The translations under genes and the position numbers were made by a program. 61,005 nt of DNA from Betaproteobacteria bacterium (GTDB taxonomy: Bacteria > Pseudomonadota > Gammaproteobacteria > Burkholderiales > Usitatibacteraceae): the NCBI GenBank assembly GCA_016790765.1, contig JAEUMZ010000206.1:1-61005 (forward strand). Direction: 5' to 3'. Under the pieces are notes generated by a model. It worked only from the letters and a program-made list of their open reading frames with translations. It made no database searches and was not told the DNA's origin. Below, in pieces: positions 28,861 through 37,515 of the stretch. The first letter of the stretch is position 1. Every line of letters starts with the position of its first letter.

Positions 28861-28894
28861 TTGGGGGCTGGGGGCTCGGGACTGGGGGCAGGGG
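28861..28894 (-). repeat. C-rich leader of ppsR (G-runs on the plus strand)
   Basis: The plus strand has at least five runs of G spaced by CT, CTC and ACT; on the ppsR transcript this reads as CCCCCAG-type repeats directly before the ATG. It matches the leader at 24503-24528 in motif and in position. Confidence 0.65.
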
Positions 28895-29030
28895 GAGAAC
28901 ACGTCCACGAGCCGTCGCGAGCGGCCGAACTTCGTTTCGGGGGGCGGATACGTGCGCAAAGTACGACGGCGTATCGCGCGAACCCGGCGGGAGTGATGTT
29001 CGGCCGCGCAGTAGGCGAATGGATGTGTCC

Positions 29031-29036
29031 TATAAT
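29031..29036 (+). promoter_or_regulatory. probable -10 element of ppsA
   Basis: TATAAT in the sequence TCCTATAATTTTATT, 61 bases before the ppsA ATG. No convincing -35 lies 16-18 bases upstream, so an activator may be needed. Confidence 0.5.
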
Positions 29037-29096
29037 TTTATTCCTTCCGCAGTGCAACATTCGCGGTCCGCTCACAATTTCCCGATTGGCGCGCCC

Positions 29097-31484
29097 ATGT
29101 CCCAGGCTTCCCTCGTCCTGCCGCTTTCCGCACTGCGCAAACACGACGTCGCCACCGTGGGCGGGAAGAACTCGTCGCTGGGGGAGCTGATCAGCCAGTT
29201 GTCCCAGGCCGGGGTGCGCGTTCCCGGCGGTTTTGCCACCACAGCCGCAGCGTTCACCGAGTTCCTGGTCCACAACAGCCTGAGGGAAAAGATCGATGCG
29301 CGGCTGGCATCGCTCGACGTGGACGACCTGGCGGCCCTCACGGCCGCGGGCGCCGCGATCCGCGAATGGGTGGTCGAGGCGCCGTTGCAGCCGGCACTCG
29401 AAGCCGCCATTCGCGCGGCCTATGCGGAGCTGACGCGCGAAAGCCCGGAGGCGTCCTTCGCCGTGCGCTCCTCGGCCACGGCCGAGGACCTGCCGGATGC
29501 GTCCTTCGCCGGCCAGCAGGAGACCTACCTCAACATCAAGGGCATCGACAACATCCTCGAGGCCATCAAGGAAGTGTTCGCCTCGCTCTACAACGACCGC
29601 GCCATCTCCTATCGCGTGCACAAGGGCTTTGCGCACGCCGACGTGGCCCTGTCCGCGGGCGTGCAGCGCATGGTGCGCTCGGATGCCGGCGCGGCCGGCG
29701 TGATGTTCTCGCTCGATACCGAGTCCGGCTTTCGCGACGTCGTGTTCATCACTTCGAGCTACGGACTGGGCGAAATGGTGGTGCAGGGCGCGGTGAATCC
29801 GGATGAGTTCTACGTGGCCAAGAAATGCCTTGCCGATCAGCGCCCCGCCATCCTGCGCCGTGCGCTGGGCACCAAGGCCGAGAAGATGGTGTTCGGTAGC
29901 GTCGCAACGGCGGGCAAGTCCGTCGAGCGGCAAGCCGTGGCGCCGGCCGAGCGCGAGCGGTTTTCACTGACCGATGCGGAAGTCGAGGAGCTGGCACGCT
30001 ATGCGGTCGCCATCGAGAAGCACTACGGCCAAGCCATGGACATCGAGTGGGGCAAGGACGGCGGTGACGGCAGGCTCCATATCCTGCAGGCGCGGCCGGA
30101 AACCGTAAAGTCGCGCGAGTCGCGCACCGACACGCTGACCCGCTATCGATTGACATCGGGCGGCGAAAAGATTGCCGAGGGTCGCGCCATCGGCGGCAAG
30201 GTCGGTAGCGGCCCGGCGCGGGTGATCGCCAATGTCGACGAGATCGCCAAGTTCCGCGACGGCGACGTGATCGTCACCGACATGACCGACCCCAACTGGG
30301 AGCCGGTGATGAAGCGCGCCGCTGCCATTGTCACCAACCGCGGCGGGCGCACCTGCCATGCGGCCATCATCGCGCGCGAGCTGGGCGTGCCGGCGGTGGT
30401 TGGCTGCGAGAATGCCACCGAGGTGGTGCGCGAGGGCGAAGACCTCACGGTATCCTGCTGCGAGGGCGACACCGGCAACATCTACCGCGGACGCGTGCCG
30501 TTCGAGGTGCAGACCCTGTCGCTGGCCAACATGCCCGCCATCCCGGTGAAGATCGCCATGAACGTGGGCAACCCGGAACTGGCATTCGACTTCGCGCAGT
30601 TGCCGAACGAGGGCGTGGGCCTGGCGCGGCTCGAATTCATCATTTCCAACACCATCGGCGTGCACCCGAAGGCCTGCCTCGAATACGACAAGCTGCCGCC
30701 GGACCTGAAGGCGCAGGTTGCCAAGCAGTCGCGCGGCTATGCCAACCCGGTGGAGTTCTACAAGCAGAAGATGATCGAGGGCGTGGCGACCATCGCGGCG
30801 GCGTTCTGGCCGAAGAAGGTCATCGTCCGCCTGTCGGACTTCAAGTCCAACGAATACCGCAACCTGATCGGCGGGCCGCGCTACGAGCCCAACGAGGAGA
30901 ACCCGATGCTCGGGTTCCGCGGCGCCTCGCGCTACATCGCCACCTCGTTCCGCGACTGCTTCCGGCTCGAATGCGAGGCGATGAGATACGTGCGCGACAC
31001 CATGGGGCTCACCAACGTCGAATTGATGGTGCCGTTCGTGCGCACGCTCAGCGAGGCCGACGCGGTGCTGGACATCATGAAGCGCTTCGGCCTCGAGCGC
31101 GGCAAGGGGGGTGGGGAAGGCGGCCTGCGCATCGTGATGATGTGCGAGATCCCCTCCAACGCGATCCTGGCCGACGAGTTCCTCGAGCGCTTCGACGGCT
31201 TCTCCATCGGTTCCAACGACATGACGCAGATGACGCTGGCGCTCGACCGCGACTCGGGCCTGGTGATGGACGCGTTTGACGAACGCAACGAGGCGGTGAA
31301 ACGCATGCTGTCGATGGCCATTGCCGCATGCCGAAAGTCCAACAAATACGTTGGCATTTGCGGCCAGGGGCCGAGCGATTTCCCCGACCTCGCAGAATGG
31401 CTGATGAAGGAAGGCATCGAGGCGATGTCGCTCAACCCGGATACCGTGGTGGAGACCTGGTTGCACCTGGCGAAGGCGGGTTGA
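29097..31484 (+). CDS. ppsA: phosphoenolpyruvate synthase
   Basis: A 795-residue enzyme that converts pyruvate and ATP to PEP, AMP and Pi for gluconeogenesis. The N-terminal ATP-grasp-like domain ([31 protein letters not shown]), the phosphohistidine domain with [14 protein letters not shown] (histidine near 421) and the C-terminal PEP-binding TIM barrel (GSNDMTQ, CGQGPSD) are visible. The ATG at 29097 fits the family start; longer ORFs into the ppsR region are not supported. It pairs with divergent ppsR, and with pckG later in the window. Confidence 0.96.
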   Translation: MSQASLVLPLSALRKHDVATVGGKNSSLGELISQLSQAGVRVPGGFATTAAAFTEFLVHNSLREKIDARLASLDVDDLAALTAAGAAIREWVVEAPLQPALEAAIRAAYAELTRESPEASFAVRSSATAEDLPDASFAGQQETYLNIKGIDNILEAIKEVFASLYNDRAISYRVHKGFAHADVALSAGVQRMVRSDAGAAGVMFSLDTESGFRDVVFITSSYGLGEMVVQGAVNPDEFYVAKKCLADQRPAILRRALGTKAEKMVFGSVATAGKSVERQAVAPAERERFSLTDAEVEELARYAVAIEKHYGQAMDIEWGKDGGDGRLHILQARPETVKSRESRTDTLTRYRLTSGGEKIAEGRAIGGKVGSGPARVIANVDEIAKFRDGDVIVTDMTDPNWEPVMKRAAAIVTNRGGRTCHAAIIARELGVPAVVGCENATEVVREGEDLTVSCCEGDTGNIYRGRVPFEVQTLSLANMPAIPVKIAMNVGNPELAFDFAQLPNEGVGLARLEFIISNTIGVHPKACLEYDKLPPDLKAQVAKQSRGYANPVEFYKQKMIEGVATIAAAFWPKKVIVRLSDFKSNEYRNLIGGPRYEPNEENPMLGFRGASRYIATSFRDCFRLECEAMRYVRDTMGLTNVELMVPFVRTLSEADAVLDIMKRFGLERGKGGGEGGLRIVMMCEIPSNAILADEFLERFDGFSIGSNDMTQMTLALDRDSGLVMDAFDERNEAVKRMLSMAIAACRKSNKYVGICGQGPSDFPDLAEWLMKEGIEAMSLNPDTVVETWLHLAKAG

Positions 31485-31485
31485 C

Positions 31486-31995
31486 GTGGTCACCTGGCAG
31501 TTTTCCCGGTTCGACCAGATTGCCGTCCGCGACTGGTACGCGGTCAGCACCTTGCGCGTGGACGTGTTCGTGATGGAACAGAACTGCCCGTTCCAGGACA
31601 ACGACGGGGCGGACTTCGATGCCTGGCACCTGCTGGGCTGGCGCCAGGATGGCGGGCAGCGCGAACTCGTTGCGTATTGCCGCATTGTCGATCCGGGCAT
31701 CAAGTACGCCGAACCCTCCATCGGCCGCGTGGTGACGCCGCGGTCGGTGCGCCTCGAGGGCTACGGAAAAATCCTCATGGCCGAAGCCTTGCGGCGGCAC
31801 GACGCGCTGTACCCCGGCGTGGCCAACCGCATCGGCGCGCAGCAGCGGCTGGAGAAGTTCTACCAGGAGTTTGGCTTCGAGACGGTGTCCGACACTTATA
31901 TCGAGGAAGGGATACCGCATGTGGTGATGGTGCGGAACGCCGCTGTCGTTCCCGCGCAGGCGGGAACCCAGTCCCGCGTCACTCATGCACCTTAG
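31486..31995 (+). CDS. ElaA-like GNAT acetyltransferase with a remodelled C-terminus
   Basis: A 169-residue protein. RVDVFVMEQNCPFQDNDGAD and the IGRVVTPRSVRLEGYGKILM acetyl-CoA motif match ElaA-type acetyltransferases, substrate unknown. It begins at GTG two bases after ppsA. The family-like part ends around HVVMVRN; the last 16-18 residues (AAVVPAQAGTQ and on) are encoded by the left terminal repeat of the GIY-YIG cassette, and the stop lies inside that cassette, overlapping the nuclease gene start. Confidence 0.85.
   Translation: MVTWQFSRFDQIAVRDWYAVSTLRVDVFVMEQNCPFQDNDGADFDAWHLLGWRQDGGQRELVAYCRIVDPGIKYAEPSIGRVVTPRSVRLEGYGKILMAEALRRHDALYPGVANRIGAQQRLEKFYQEFGFETVSDTYIEEGIPHVVMVRNAAVVPAQAGTQSRVTHAP
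31945..31974 (+). repeat. left 30-bp terminal inverted repeat
   Basis: Its core GTTCCCGCGCAGGCGGGAAC is itself a hairpin with 8-bp arms and a GCAG loop. It is translated as the C-terminus of the acetyltransferase. Confidence 0.9.
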
Positions 31996-32278
31996 ACAGC
32001 CATGTGTATACCTGCTTGCAAGCAAAGGAAACGGCACGCTCTATGTAGGCGTGACGTCCGACCTGGTCAAGCGCGTTTGGGAGCACAAGGGCGGATTTGT
32101 TGAAGGATTCACGCAAGATCACAACGTGAAGCTGTTGGTCTGGTACGAAGTGCACGAAACGATGTCGTCTGCCATTGAGCGTGAAAAGGCGATCAAGAAA
32201 TGGAATCGCCTCTGGAAGCTGGACCTGATTGAGAAGTCCAACCCGGAGTGGAACGACTTGTACGGCCAGATTGTGTAG
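31985..32278 (+). CDS. GIY-YIG nuclease superfamily protein
   Basis: A 97-residue stand-alone GIY-YIG domain. CVYLLASKGNGTLYVGVTSDL is the catalytic GIY...YVG pair, followed by VKRVWEHK with the arginine and later the glutamate-rich AIEREKAIKKW. Such small proteins (UPF0213/YhbQ-like) have no settled role. The gene lies wholly between the perfect terminal inverted repeats, which suggests it moves with them or is domesticated from a mobile unit. Confidence 0.88.
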   Translation: MHLRQPCVYLLASKGNGTLYVGVTSDLVKRVWEHKGGFVEGFTQDHNVKLLVWYEVHETMSSAIEREKAIKKWNRLWKLDLIEKSNPEWNDLYGQIV

Positions 32279-32279
32279 T

Positions 32280-32309
32280 GGACTGGGTTCCCGCCTGCGC
32301 GGGAACGAC
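32280..32309 (-). repeat. right 30-bp terminal inverted repeat
   Basis: Exact reverse complement of 31945-31974, beginning one base after the TAG of the GIY-YIG gene. Confidence 0.9.
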
Positions 32310-32329
32310 AATTCTTGGAGAGCAACGCA

Positions 32330-33121
32330 ATGAGTCATACCCTGAAGGGCAAATCCGCCCTCGTCACCGGCTCCACCAGCGGCATCGGCCTCGGCATCGC
32401 GCGGGGGTTTGCCGAGGCGGGCGCAAACGTGATGCTGAACGGCTTCGGCGATGCCGCGGAGATCGAGAAAACGCGCGCAGGCATCGAGTCGGAATTTGGC
32501 GTCAAGGCGGTGTATTCCGGCGCCGACATGGGCAAGCCCGACCAGATCCGCCAGATGGTGAAGGACGCCGAGACCCAACTTGGCCGGCTGGACATCCTGG
32601 TCAACAACGCCGGCATCCAGTTCGTCTCCCCGGTGGAGGAATTCCCGGAAGACAAGTGGGATGCGATCCTGGCGATCAACCTGTCGTCGGTTTTCCATGC
32701 CACCAAGGCGGCGGTGCCGGCGATGAAGGCGAGGAAGTCAGGCCGCATCATCAACCTCGCCTCGGCGCATGGCCTGGTGGCGTCGCCCTTCAAGGCCGCA
32801 TACGTGGCGGCCAAGCACGGCGTCGTGGGCTTCACCAAGTCGGTTGCACTGGAGCTGGCCGAATGCGGCGTGACGGCCAATTCGATCTGCCCGGGCTTCG
32901 TGCTCACGCCGCTGGTGGAAAAACAGATCGTCGACCTGATGGCGCAGAAGAACATCCCGCGCGAGACCGCGGTGCGCGACGTCCTGCTGCTGCCGCAGCC
33001 GACCAAGGAGTTCGTGACCATTTCGCAGGTGGCGGCGCTGGCCGCCTTCCTGGCCTCCGATGCCGCGCAGGGCATCACCGGCAGCGCCTATTCGATCGAC
33101 GGCGGCTGGACTGCGCGCTGA
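32330..33121 (+). CDS. bdhA: 3-hydroxybutyrate dehydrogenase (SDR family)
   Basis: A 263-residue short-chain dehydrogenase that oxidises 3-hydroxybutyrate to acetoacetate with NAD. The nucleotide motif GSTSGIGLGIA, NNAGIQ, and the catalytic S...YVAAK are visible; the LLLPQPTKEFV segment typical of this enzyme is present. TTGGAGAG precedes ATG at 32330; an ATG 5 codons upstream is less well placed. The fused CoA transferase two genes on would take the product, giving a short ketone-body or PHB-monomer pathway. Confidence 0.92.
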   Translation: MSHTLKGKSALVTGSTSGIGLGIARGFAEAGANVMLNGFGDAAEIEKTRAGIESEFGVKAVYSGADMGKPDQIRQMVKDAETQLGRLDILVNNAGIQFVSPVEEFPEDKWDAILAINLSSVFHATKAAVPAMKARKSGRIINLASAHGLVASPFKAAYVAAKHGVVGFTKSVALELAECGVTANSICPGFVLTPLVEKQIVDLMAQKNIPRETAVRDVLLLPQPTKEFVTISQVAALAAFLASDAAQGITGSAYSIDGGWTAR

Positions 33122-33780
33122 TGAGCGCCAAGCCGCCGCGCAAGGTGCTGGTGACCGGGTTCATGCCGTTCGGGGGTGAATCCGTGAACCCGTCGTGGGA
33201 AATCGTCAAGGCCCTGCCGGACGTGATGGGCGGCTGCCGCATCGAGAAGCTCAAGGTGCCGGTCGAGTTCGGCCAGGCCATCGAGACTGTCACGCAGATG
33301 ATCGACCGCGTGAAGCCCGACGTGGTGATCTGCTTCGGCCAGGCCGGCGGCCGCTCGCGCATGAGCGTCGAGCGCGTGGCGGTCAACATCGACGACGCGC
33401 GCATGCCGGACAACGCCGGCGTGATGCGCATCGACCAGACCATTGCCGCCGGTGGTGCGGCAGCCTACTTCTGCAGCGTCCCGATCAAGGCCATGGTGGC
33501 GGCGATGGCCAAGGCGGGTGTGCCGGCCGAGGTGTCCAACACCGCCGGCACCTATGTCTGCAACCACCTGATCTACGGCGTGTTGCACCACATTGCATTG
33601 CGGCGGCTGACGACGCGGGCCGGATTCATCCACGTGCCCTACGCGGAGTCGCAGATCCTCGACAAGCGCGACACGCCCGCGCTGGCGCTGTCGACCATGA
33701 TCGCCGGCGCCAAGGCCGCCATCGCGGCGGCGATCCGCCGCAAGGCCGACCTGAAGCTGGTCGGCGGTTCGCTGCATTGA
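33121..33780 (+). CDS. pcp: pyroglutamyl-peptidase I
   Basis: A 219-residue C15 cysteine peptidase removing N-terminal pyroglutamate. [36 protein letters not shown] (Glu) and [14 protein letters not shown] (catalytic cysteine), with the final histidine in FIHVPY, are all visible. It overlaps the dehydrogenase stop by one base. Confidence 0.94.
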   Translation: MSAKPPRKVLVTGFMPFGGESVNPSWEIVKALPDVMGGCRIEKLKVPVEFGQAIETVTQMIDRVKPDVVICFGQAGGRSRMSVERVAVNIDDARMPDNAGVMRIDQTIAAGGAAAYFCSVPIKAMVAAMAKAGVPAEVSNTAGTYVCNHLIYGVLHHIALRRLTTRAGFIHVPYAESQILDKRDTPALALSTMIAGAKAAIAAAIRRKADLKLVGGSLH

Positions 33781-33808
33781 ATTCCAACGCACTTCCCAGG
33801 AGAACGCC

Positions 33809-35161
33809 ATGAACAACAAGGTATTCGCGGACGCCCGATCGGCATTGCAAGGACTGCTGCACGACGACATGACCATCGCGGCCGGCGGCTTCGGCCTGTG
33901 CGGCATTCCGGAGAACCTGATCGGTGCGCTGGTGGACTCCGGTGTGAAGGGCTTGACCATCGCGGGCAACAACGCCGGCGTGGACGATTTCGGCATGGGC
34001 CTGCTGCTCAAGACGCGCCAGGTGAAGAAGGTGATCGCCTCCTACGTGGGCGAGAACAAGGAGTTCGAGCGCCAGGTGCTGGCCGGGGAACTGGACCTGC
34101 AATTGGTACCGCAGGGCACGCTGGCGGAGAAGTTCCGCGCCGGGGGTGCGGGCATCCCGGGCTTCTACACGCGCACCGCGTTCGGTACCAAGCTGGCCGA
34201 GGACAAGCACACGCACAACTTCGGCGGGCGCGAGTACGTGCTCGAGGAGGCGATCCGCGCCGACGTGTCGATCGTCAAGGCGTGGAAGGGCGACAAGGCC
34301 GGCAACCTGGTCTATCGCAAGACCTCGCGCAATTTCAACCCGATGATCGCCACCTGCGGCAAGATCTGCGTGGCGGAAGTCGAGGAGCTGGTGGAGATCG
34401 GCGCGCTCGATCCGGACCAGATCCACACGCCCGGCATCTTCATTGACCGCATCATCCAGGGACCGAAGTACGAGAAGCGCATCGAATTCCGCACCGTGTC
34501 CGGCGCGGCGGCGTCGAAGAAGGACTCGCCGATCCGCGACCTGATGGCCAAGCGCGCGGCCAAGGAATTGCGCGACGGGTACTACGTCAACCTCGGCATC
34601 GGCATCCCGACGCTGGTGGCCAACCACATCCCGCCCGGCATGACGGTGCACCTGCAGTCGGAGAACGGCCTGCTCGGCATCGGCCCGTTCCCGGCCGAGG
34701 ACCAGGTCGATCCCGACCTCATCAACGCCGGCAAGCAGACCATCACCACCATCCCGGGCTCGAGTTTCTTCAGCAGCGCCGATTCGTTCGGCATGATCCG
34801 CGGCGGTCACATCGACCTCTCCATCCTGGGCGGCCTGGAAGTGGCCGAGAACGGCGATCTGGCCAACTGGATGGTGCCGGGCAAGATGGTCAAGGGCCCC
34901 GGCGGCGCCATGGACCTGGTGTCCGGCGTCAAGCGCGTGGTGGTGCTGATGGAGCATTGCTCCAAGGACGGCGCCTCAAAGGTGCTGCAGCAATGCTCGC
35001 TGCCATTGACCGGCAAGGGCGTGGTCAACCTCATCATCACCGACCTGTGCGTGTTCGAGGTCAACCCCTCGGTCGGCCTGTCGCTCATCGAGCTGCATCC
35101 GGGCGTCACGCTCGAGGAAGTGAAGGCGAAAACGGCGGCGCATTTCCGCGTGGCGCTGTAG
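33809..35161 (+). CDS. 3-oxoacid CoA-transferase, A and B subunits fused
   Basis: A 450-residue single-chain enzyme that transfers CoA from succinyl-CoA to acetoacetate. The A half has [16 protein letters not shown] and ends near KRIEFRTV; a short linker ([11 protein letters not shown]) leads to the B half with [16 protein letters not shown] and the catalytic glutamate of SENGLLG near 285. Most bacteria encode two separate subunits; the fusion resembles the mitochondrial layout. CAGGAGAA precedes the ATG. With the dehydrogenase upstream it completes acetoacetate activation. Confidence 0.92.
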   Translation: MNNKVFADARSALQGLLHDDMTIAAGGFGLCGIPENLIGALVDSGVKGLTIAGNNAGVDDFGMGLLLKTRQVKKVIASYVGENKEFERQVLAGELDLQLVPQGTLAEKFRAGGAGIPGFYTRTAFGTKLAEDKHTHNFGGREYVLEEAIRADVSIVKAWKGDKAGNLVYRKTSRNFNPMIATCGKICVAEVEELVEIGALDPDQIHTPGIFIDRIIQGPKYEKRIEFRTVSGAAASKKDSPIRDLMAKRAAKELRDGYYVNLGIGIPTLVANHIPPGMTVHLQSENGLLGIGPFPAEDQVDPDLINAGKQTITTIPGSSFFSSADSFGMIRGGHIDLSILGGLEVAENGDLANWMVPGKMVKGPGGAMDLVSGVKRVVVLMEHCSKDGASKVLQQCSLPLTGKGVVNLIITDLCVFEVNPSVGLSLIELHPGVTLEEVKAKTAAHFRVAL

Positions 35162-35172
35162 GGCCGCGCCGC

Positions 35173-36090
35173 ATGGGCGGGGCCGCAGCGCGCACGCCCG
35201 GCTTCTACGCCGGGCTGTCGGTGGTGACCTCGCTCACCACGGTCGGCCTCAAGTTCGCTGCATGGCATTTTACCGGCTCGGTCGGCCTGCTGTCGGACGC
35301 CATCGAGTCGCTGGTGAACCTGGCCGCGGCGCTGGTGGTGCTGTTCACGCTGGCCTACGCGCGCCAGGCGGCGGACCGCGACCACAACTTCGGGCACGAG
35401 AAGGCCGAGTATTTTTCCAGCGGCATCGAAGGCGCGCTGATCCTGGTCGCCGCGGCCGCCATCATCGCGACCGCGGTTCCGAAGTTGATGCACCCCACGC
35501 CGCTGGAGGCGATGGGTCTCGGGCTGCTCCTGTCAGTGCTCGCCGCATTGGCCAACGCGGCATGCGCGTGGGCGCTGCTGCAAGGTGCGCGCGCGCACAG
35601 GTCGATCACGCTGGAGGCGGATGCGCAGCACTTGCTCTCCGACGTGTGGACCACGGCCGGCGTCGTGGTGGCGGTCCTGCTGGTGTATGCCACCGGCTGG
35701 CTGTGGCTCGATCCGCTGATCGCCATCGGGGTGGCGATCCAGGTCCTGTTTGCCGGATGGCGCCTGTTGCGCCGGTCTTTCGACGGCCTGATGGACAAGG
35801 CGATCCCGGAGAACGAACGCCGGGCGATCGAGGTGGCCCTTGAAACGGTGCGCCGCGAGGGCTGCGATTACCACCTGCTGCGCACGCGCCAGGCGGCGAG
35901 CAAGCACTTTGCCGACGTGCACCTGCTGGTGCCGGGCACGCTCACGGTCCAGCAGGGCCACGACCTGATGGAACGCATCGAGCGGGAGGTCGGCCTGCAT
36001 GCGCCCAGCGTGGAACTGCTGATCCACCTCGAGCCGCTGGAGGACCCGAAAAGTTGGGACGAACCGGGCAAGCCGATGGTCGGGTCGTAA
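35173..36090 (+). CDS. cation diffusion facilitator family transporter
   Basis: A 305-residue inner-membrane divalent cation/proton antiporter. About six hydrophobic segments are followed by a cytosolic C-terminal domain (LRTRQAASKHFADVHLLV, HLEP). Metal-site residues are seen in GLLSDAIESLVN and HLLSDVWTTAG. Zinc or iron is likely, not decidable. It follows the CoA transferase by 11 bases; the link in function is not obvious. Confidence 0.9.
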   Translation: MGGAAARTPGFYAGLSVVTSLTTVGLKFAAWHFTGSVGLLSDAIESLVNLAAALVVLFTLAYARQAADRDHNFGHEKAEYFSSGIEGALILVAAAAIIATAVPKLMHPTPLEAMGLGLLLSVLAALANAACAWALLQGARAHRSITLEADAQHLLSDVWTTAGVVVAVLLVYATGWLWLDPLIAIGVAIQVLFAGWRLLRRSFDGLMDKAIPENERRAIEVALETVRREGCDYHLLRTRQAASKHFADVHLLVPGTLTVQQGHDLMERIEREVGLHAPSVELLIHLEPLEDPKSWDEPGKPMVGS

Positions 36091-36101
36091 ATTCAATGGG
36101 C

Positions 36102-36167
36102 AAACGCTAGCACTGGCGAGGCGTTCGAGGCGAAAAAGCCGTAAACGCCGCGCCAGTGATAGGGTTT
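36102..36167. repeat. 66-bp palindromic element, copy C (intergenic)
   Basis: Begins AAACGCTAGCACTGGCGAGG and ends CCGCGCCAGTGATAGGGTTT, flanked by GGGC and GCCC that extend the stem. Pair 7/60 is T-A. The minus-strand frame 1 is open for 22 codons, starting KPYHW. It sits between convergent genes in a 159-base gap that has no other feature. Confidence 0.88.
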
Positions 36168-36249
36168 GCCCGTGGAAATTCGCGCGGTCTTGTCCGAAAC
36201 CCGGATGCGGACGCGAACCGCGCACCAAATCCTGCGGAAACGTGCCGAC

Positions 36250-37116
36250 CTAACCTACGGCCAGCGCGGCGATTCCCAACACCATGCCCAATGCCGCCAC
36301 GGTGCGCTTGGTGGCCTCGCCCTCGCCCAGCACATGTGCGCCGAGCAGGGCGGCGAACAGGATCGACACCTCGCGTGCGGGAGCCACATATGAGACCGGC
36401 GCGCTGACCATCGCGGTCAGCACCAGGATGTAGGACAGGGGGCTCATCACGCCGATCACGATCGCCGTCTTGCGATGCGTGCGCCAGGCCTTCGCGATCG
36501 CACCGGGTTCGCGCCGCATGGTGAGCGGGGTCAGCATCAGGCAGCGCGTGAGCCCCGCGCCCCAGTCGAAAATCACCGGCGGGATCAGGATCCAGGCCAC
36601 GGCCTGCTTGTCCCAGACCGTGTAGGCCGCGATGGTGCAGCCGCACAGCAGCGCAAAACCCGCCGCGCTGCCGTTCGCCTTGCTGAACATCTTGCGCGGG
36701 TCGCCGGTCAGGATCATGGCCGAGGCCAGGATCAGCACTGCACCGCCGATGGCGACCGGCGTCATGCGCTCGCCGAGGAACAGCGTGGCGGCCACGATGG
36801 TGAGCAGCGGTCCGGTGGCGCGCGCCAGCGGATAGACCACCGACAGGTTGCCGCCTGCCCGATACGCACGATCGAGCAGCAGGAAATAGGCGAGGTGGAT
36901 GAACCCGCTGCCGGCAATCATGCCAAGCGCGACCGCGCTGAACTGGAAGGACTGCGAGACGATGAGGAACACGCCCACTGGTGTGAGGATCGCCGAGCTG
37001 ATGATGGCCGACAGGGTGAGGATGCCGAGCCCGCCGCCGCTTTTCTTGAGCACGAAGTTCCAGCTGGCATGCAGCAACGCAGCGGTAAGGACGAGGAGGA
37101 GGGCAGCGGTGGACAT
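36250..37116 (-). CDS. EamA/DMT-superfamily transporter
   Basis: A 288-residue inner-membrane protein with ten hydrophobic segments in two repeats. Motifs VYPLARATGPLLTIV and VSYVAPAREVSILFAALLGA are the end-of-repeat signatures of EamA exporters. The substrate is unknown. It ends near the intergenic palindromic element and starts 97 bases from sbtB. Confidence 0.88.
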   Translation of the reverse strand: MSTAALLLVLTAALLHASWNFVLKKSGGGLGILTLSAIISSAILTPVGVFLIVSQSFQFSAVALGMIAGSGFIHLAYFLLLDRAYRAGGNLSVVYPLARATGPLLTIVAATLFLGERMTPVAIGGAVLILASAMILTGDPRKMFSKANGSAAGFALLCGCTIAAYTVWDKQAVAWILIPPVIFDWGAGLTRCLMLTPLTMRREPGAIAKAWRTHRKTAIVIGVMSPLSYILVLTAMVSAPVSYVAPAREVSILFAALLGAHVLGEGEATKRTVAALGMVLGIAALAVG

Positions 37117-37123
37117 TGCAAAT

Positions 37124-37189
37124 CACAACCTATGTTCGGCAGGGGTTTGAGGCAACGGTGACCCCAATACCGCGCCAGAGCACGTGTCC
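37124..37189. repeat. decayed copy of the 66-bp palindromic element
   Basis: In register with copy C over 66 bases: GGGTTTGAGGC and CCGCGCCAG fall at the same positions (26-30 and 46-55). The AAAC/GTTT ends are lost. It occupies most of the 96-base gap between sbtB and the EamA gene. Confidence 0.5.
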
Positions 37190-37212
37190 TGCCCTTCGGC
37201 CGAGGCGTGGCG

Positions 37213-37515
37213 TCAGAATTTTTCCGGCCGCAAGACGGCAACGTCGGTGACGTACATCGACACGGAGTAGTTCGCGCAGTAGTTTCTTAGAACGTGCTCG
37301 CTGATCGCGCTGGCGACTTCGGGGTCGCAGATGACCTCCATGCGGATCGAGCGGCTGCCTTCCCAGTCCGCCTCGCGCGTGCCGTGCGATCCGCCGCCGC
37401 GCACGTCCGCGATGGTGTAGCCGTGCGCGCCGAATCGCTTGGCGTCGCGGATCAGGAATTTCTCGAGCGCGTATTCCCCGATGAGGACCAGCAGTTTTTT
37501 CGGATGCGTGTTCAT
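37213..37515 (-). CDS. sbtB: PII-like protein SbtB
   Basis: A 100-residue PII-superfamily protein that would bind the adjacent bicarbonate transporter according to adenine nucleotide state. The T-loop region GGGSHGTREADWEGSRSIRM is close to cyanobacterial SbtB. It ends at LRPEKF and lacks the C-terminal CGPxGC redox loop of cyanobacterial proteins (from memory). Its ATG overlaps the sbtA stop by 4 bases, so the two are translationally coupled. Confidence 0.85.
   Translation of the reverse strand: MNTHPKKLLVLIGEYALEKFLIRDAKRFGAHGYTIADVRGGGSHGTREADWEGSRSIRMEVICDPEVASAISEHVLRNYCANYSVSMYVTDVAVLRPEKF

Larger units (their letters stand above)
31945..32309 (+). mobile_element. 365-bp cassette: GIY-YIG gene between perfect terminal inverted repeats
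   Basis: A single small nuclease gene is bounded by 30-bp inverted repeats that match perfectly (31945-31974 and 32280-32309). The right end is 7 bases before the ribosome site of the dehydrogenase gene, and the left end is inside the 3' end of the acetyltransferase gene. The repeats resemble dRS3-type sequences seen in Neisseria and other betaproteobacteria. No obvious target duplication is visible. Confidence 0.8.
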
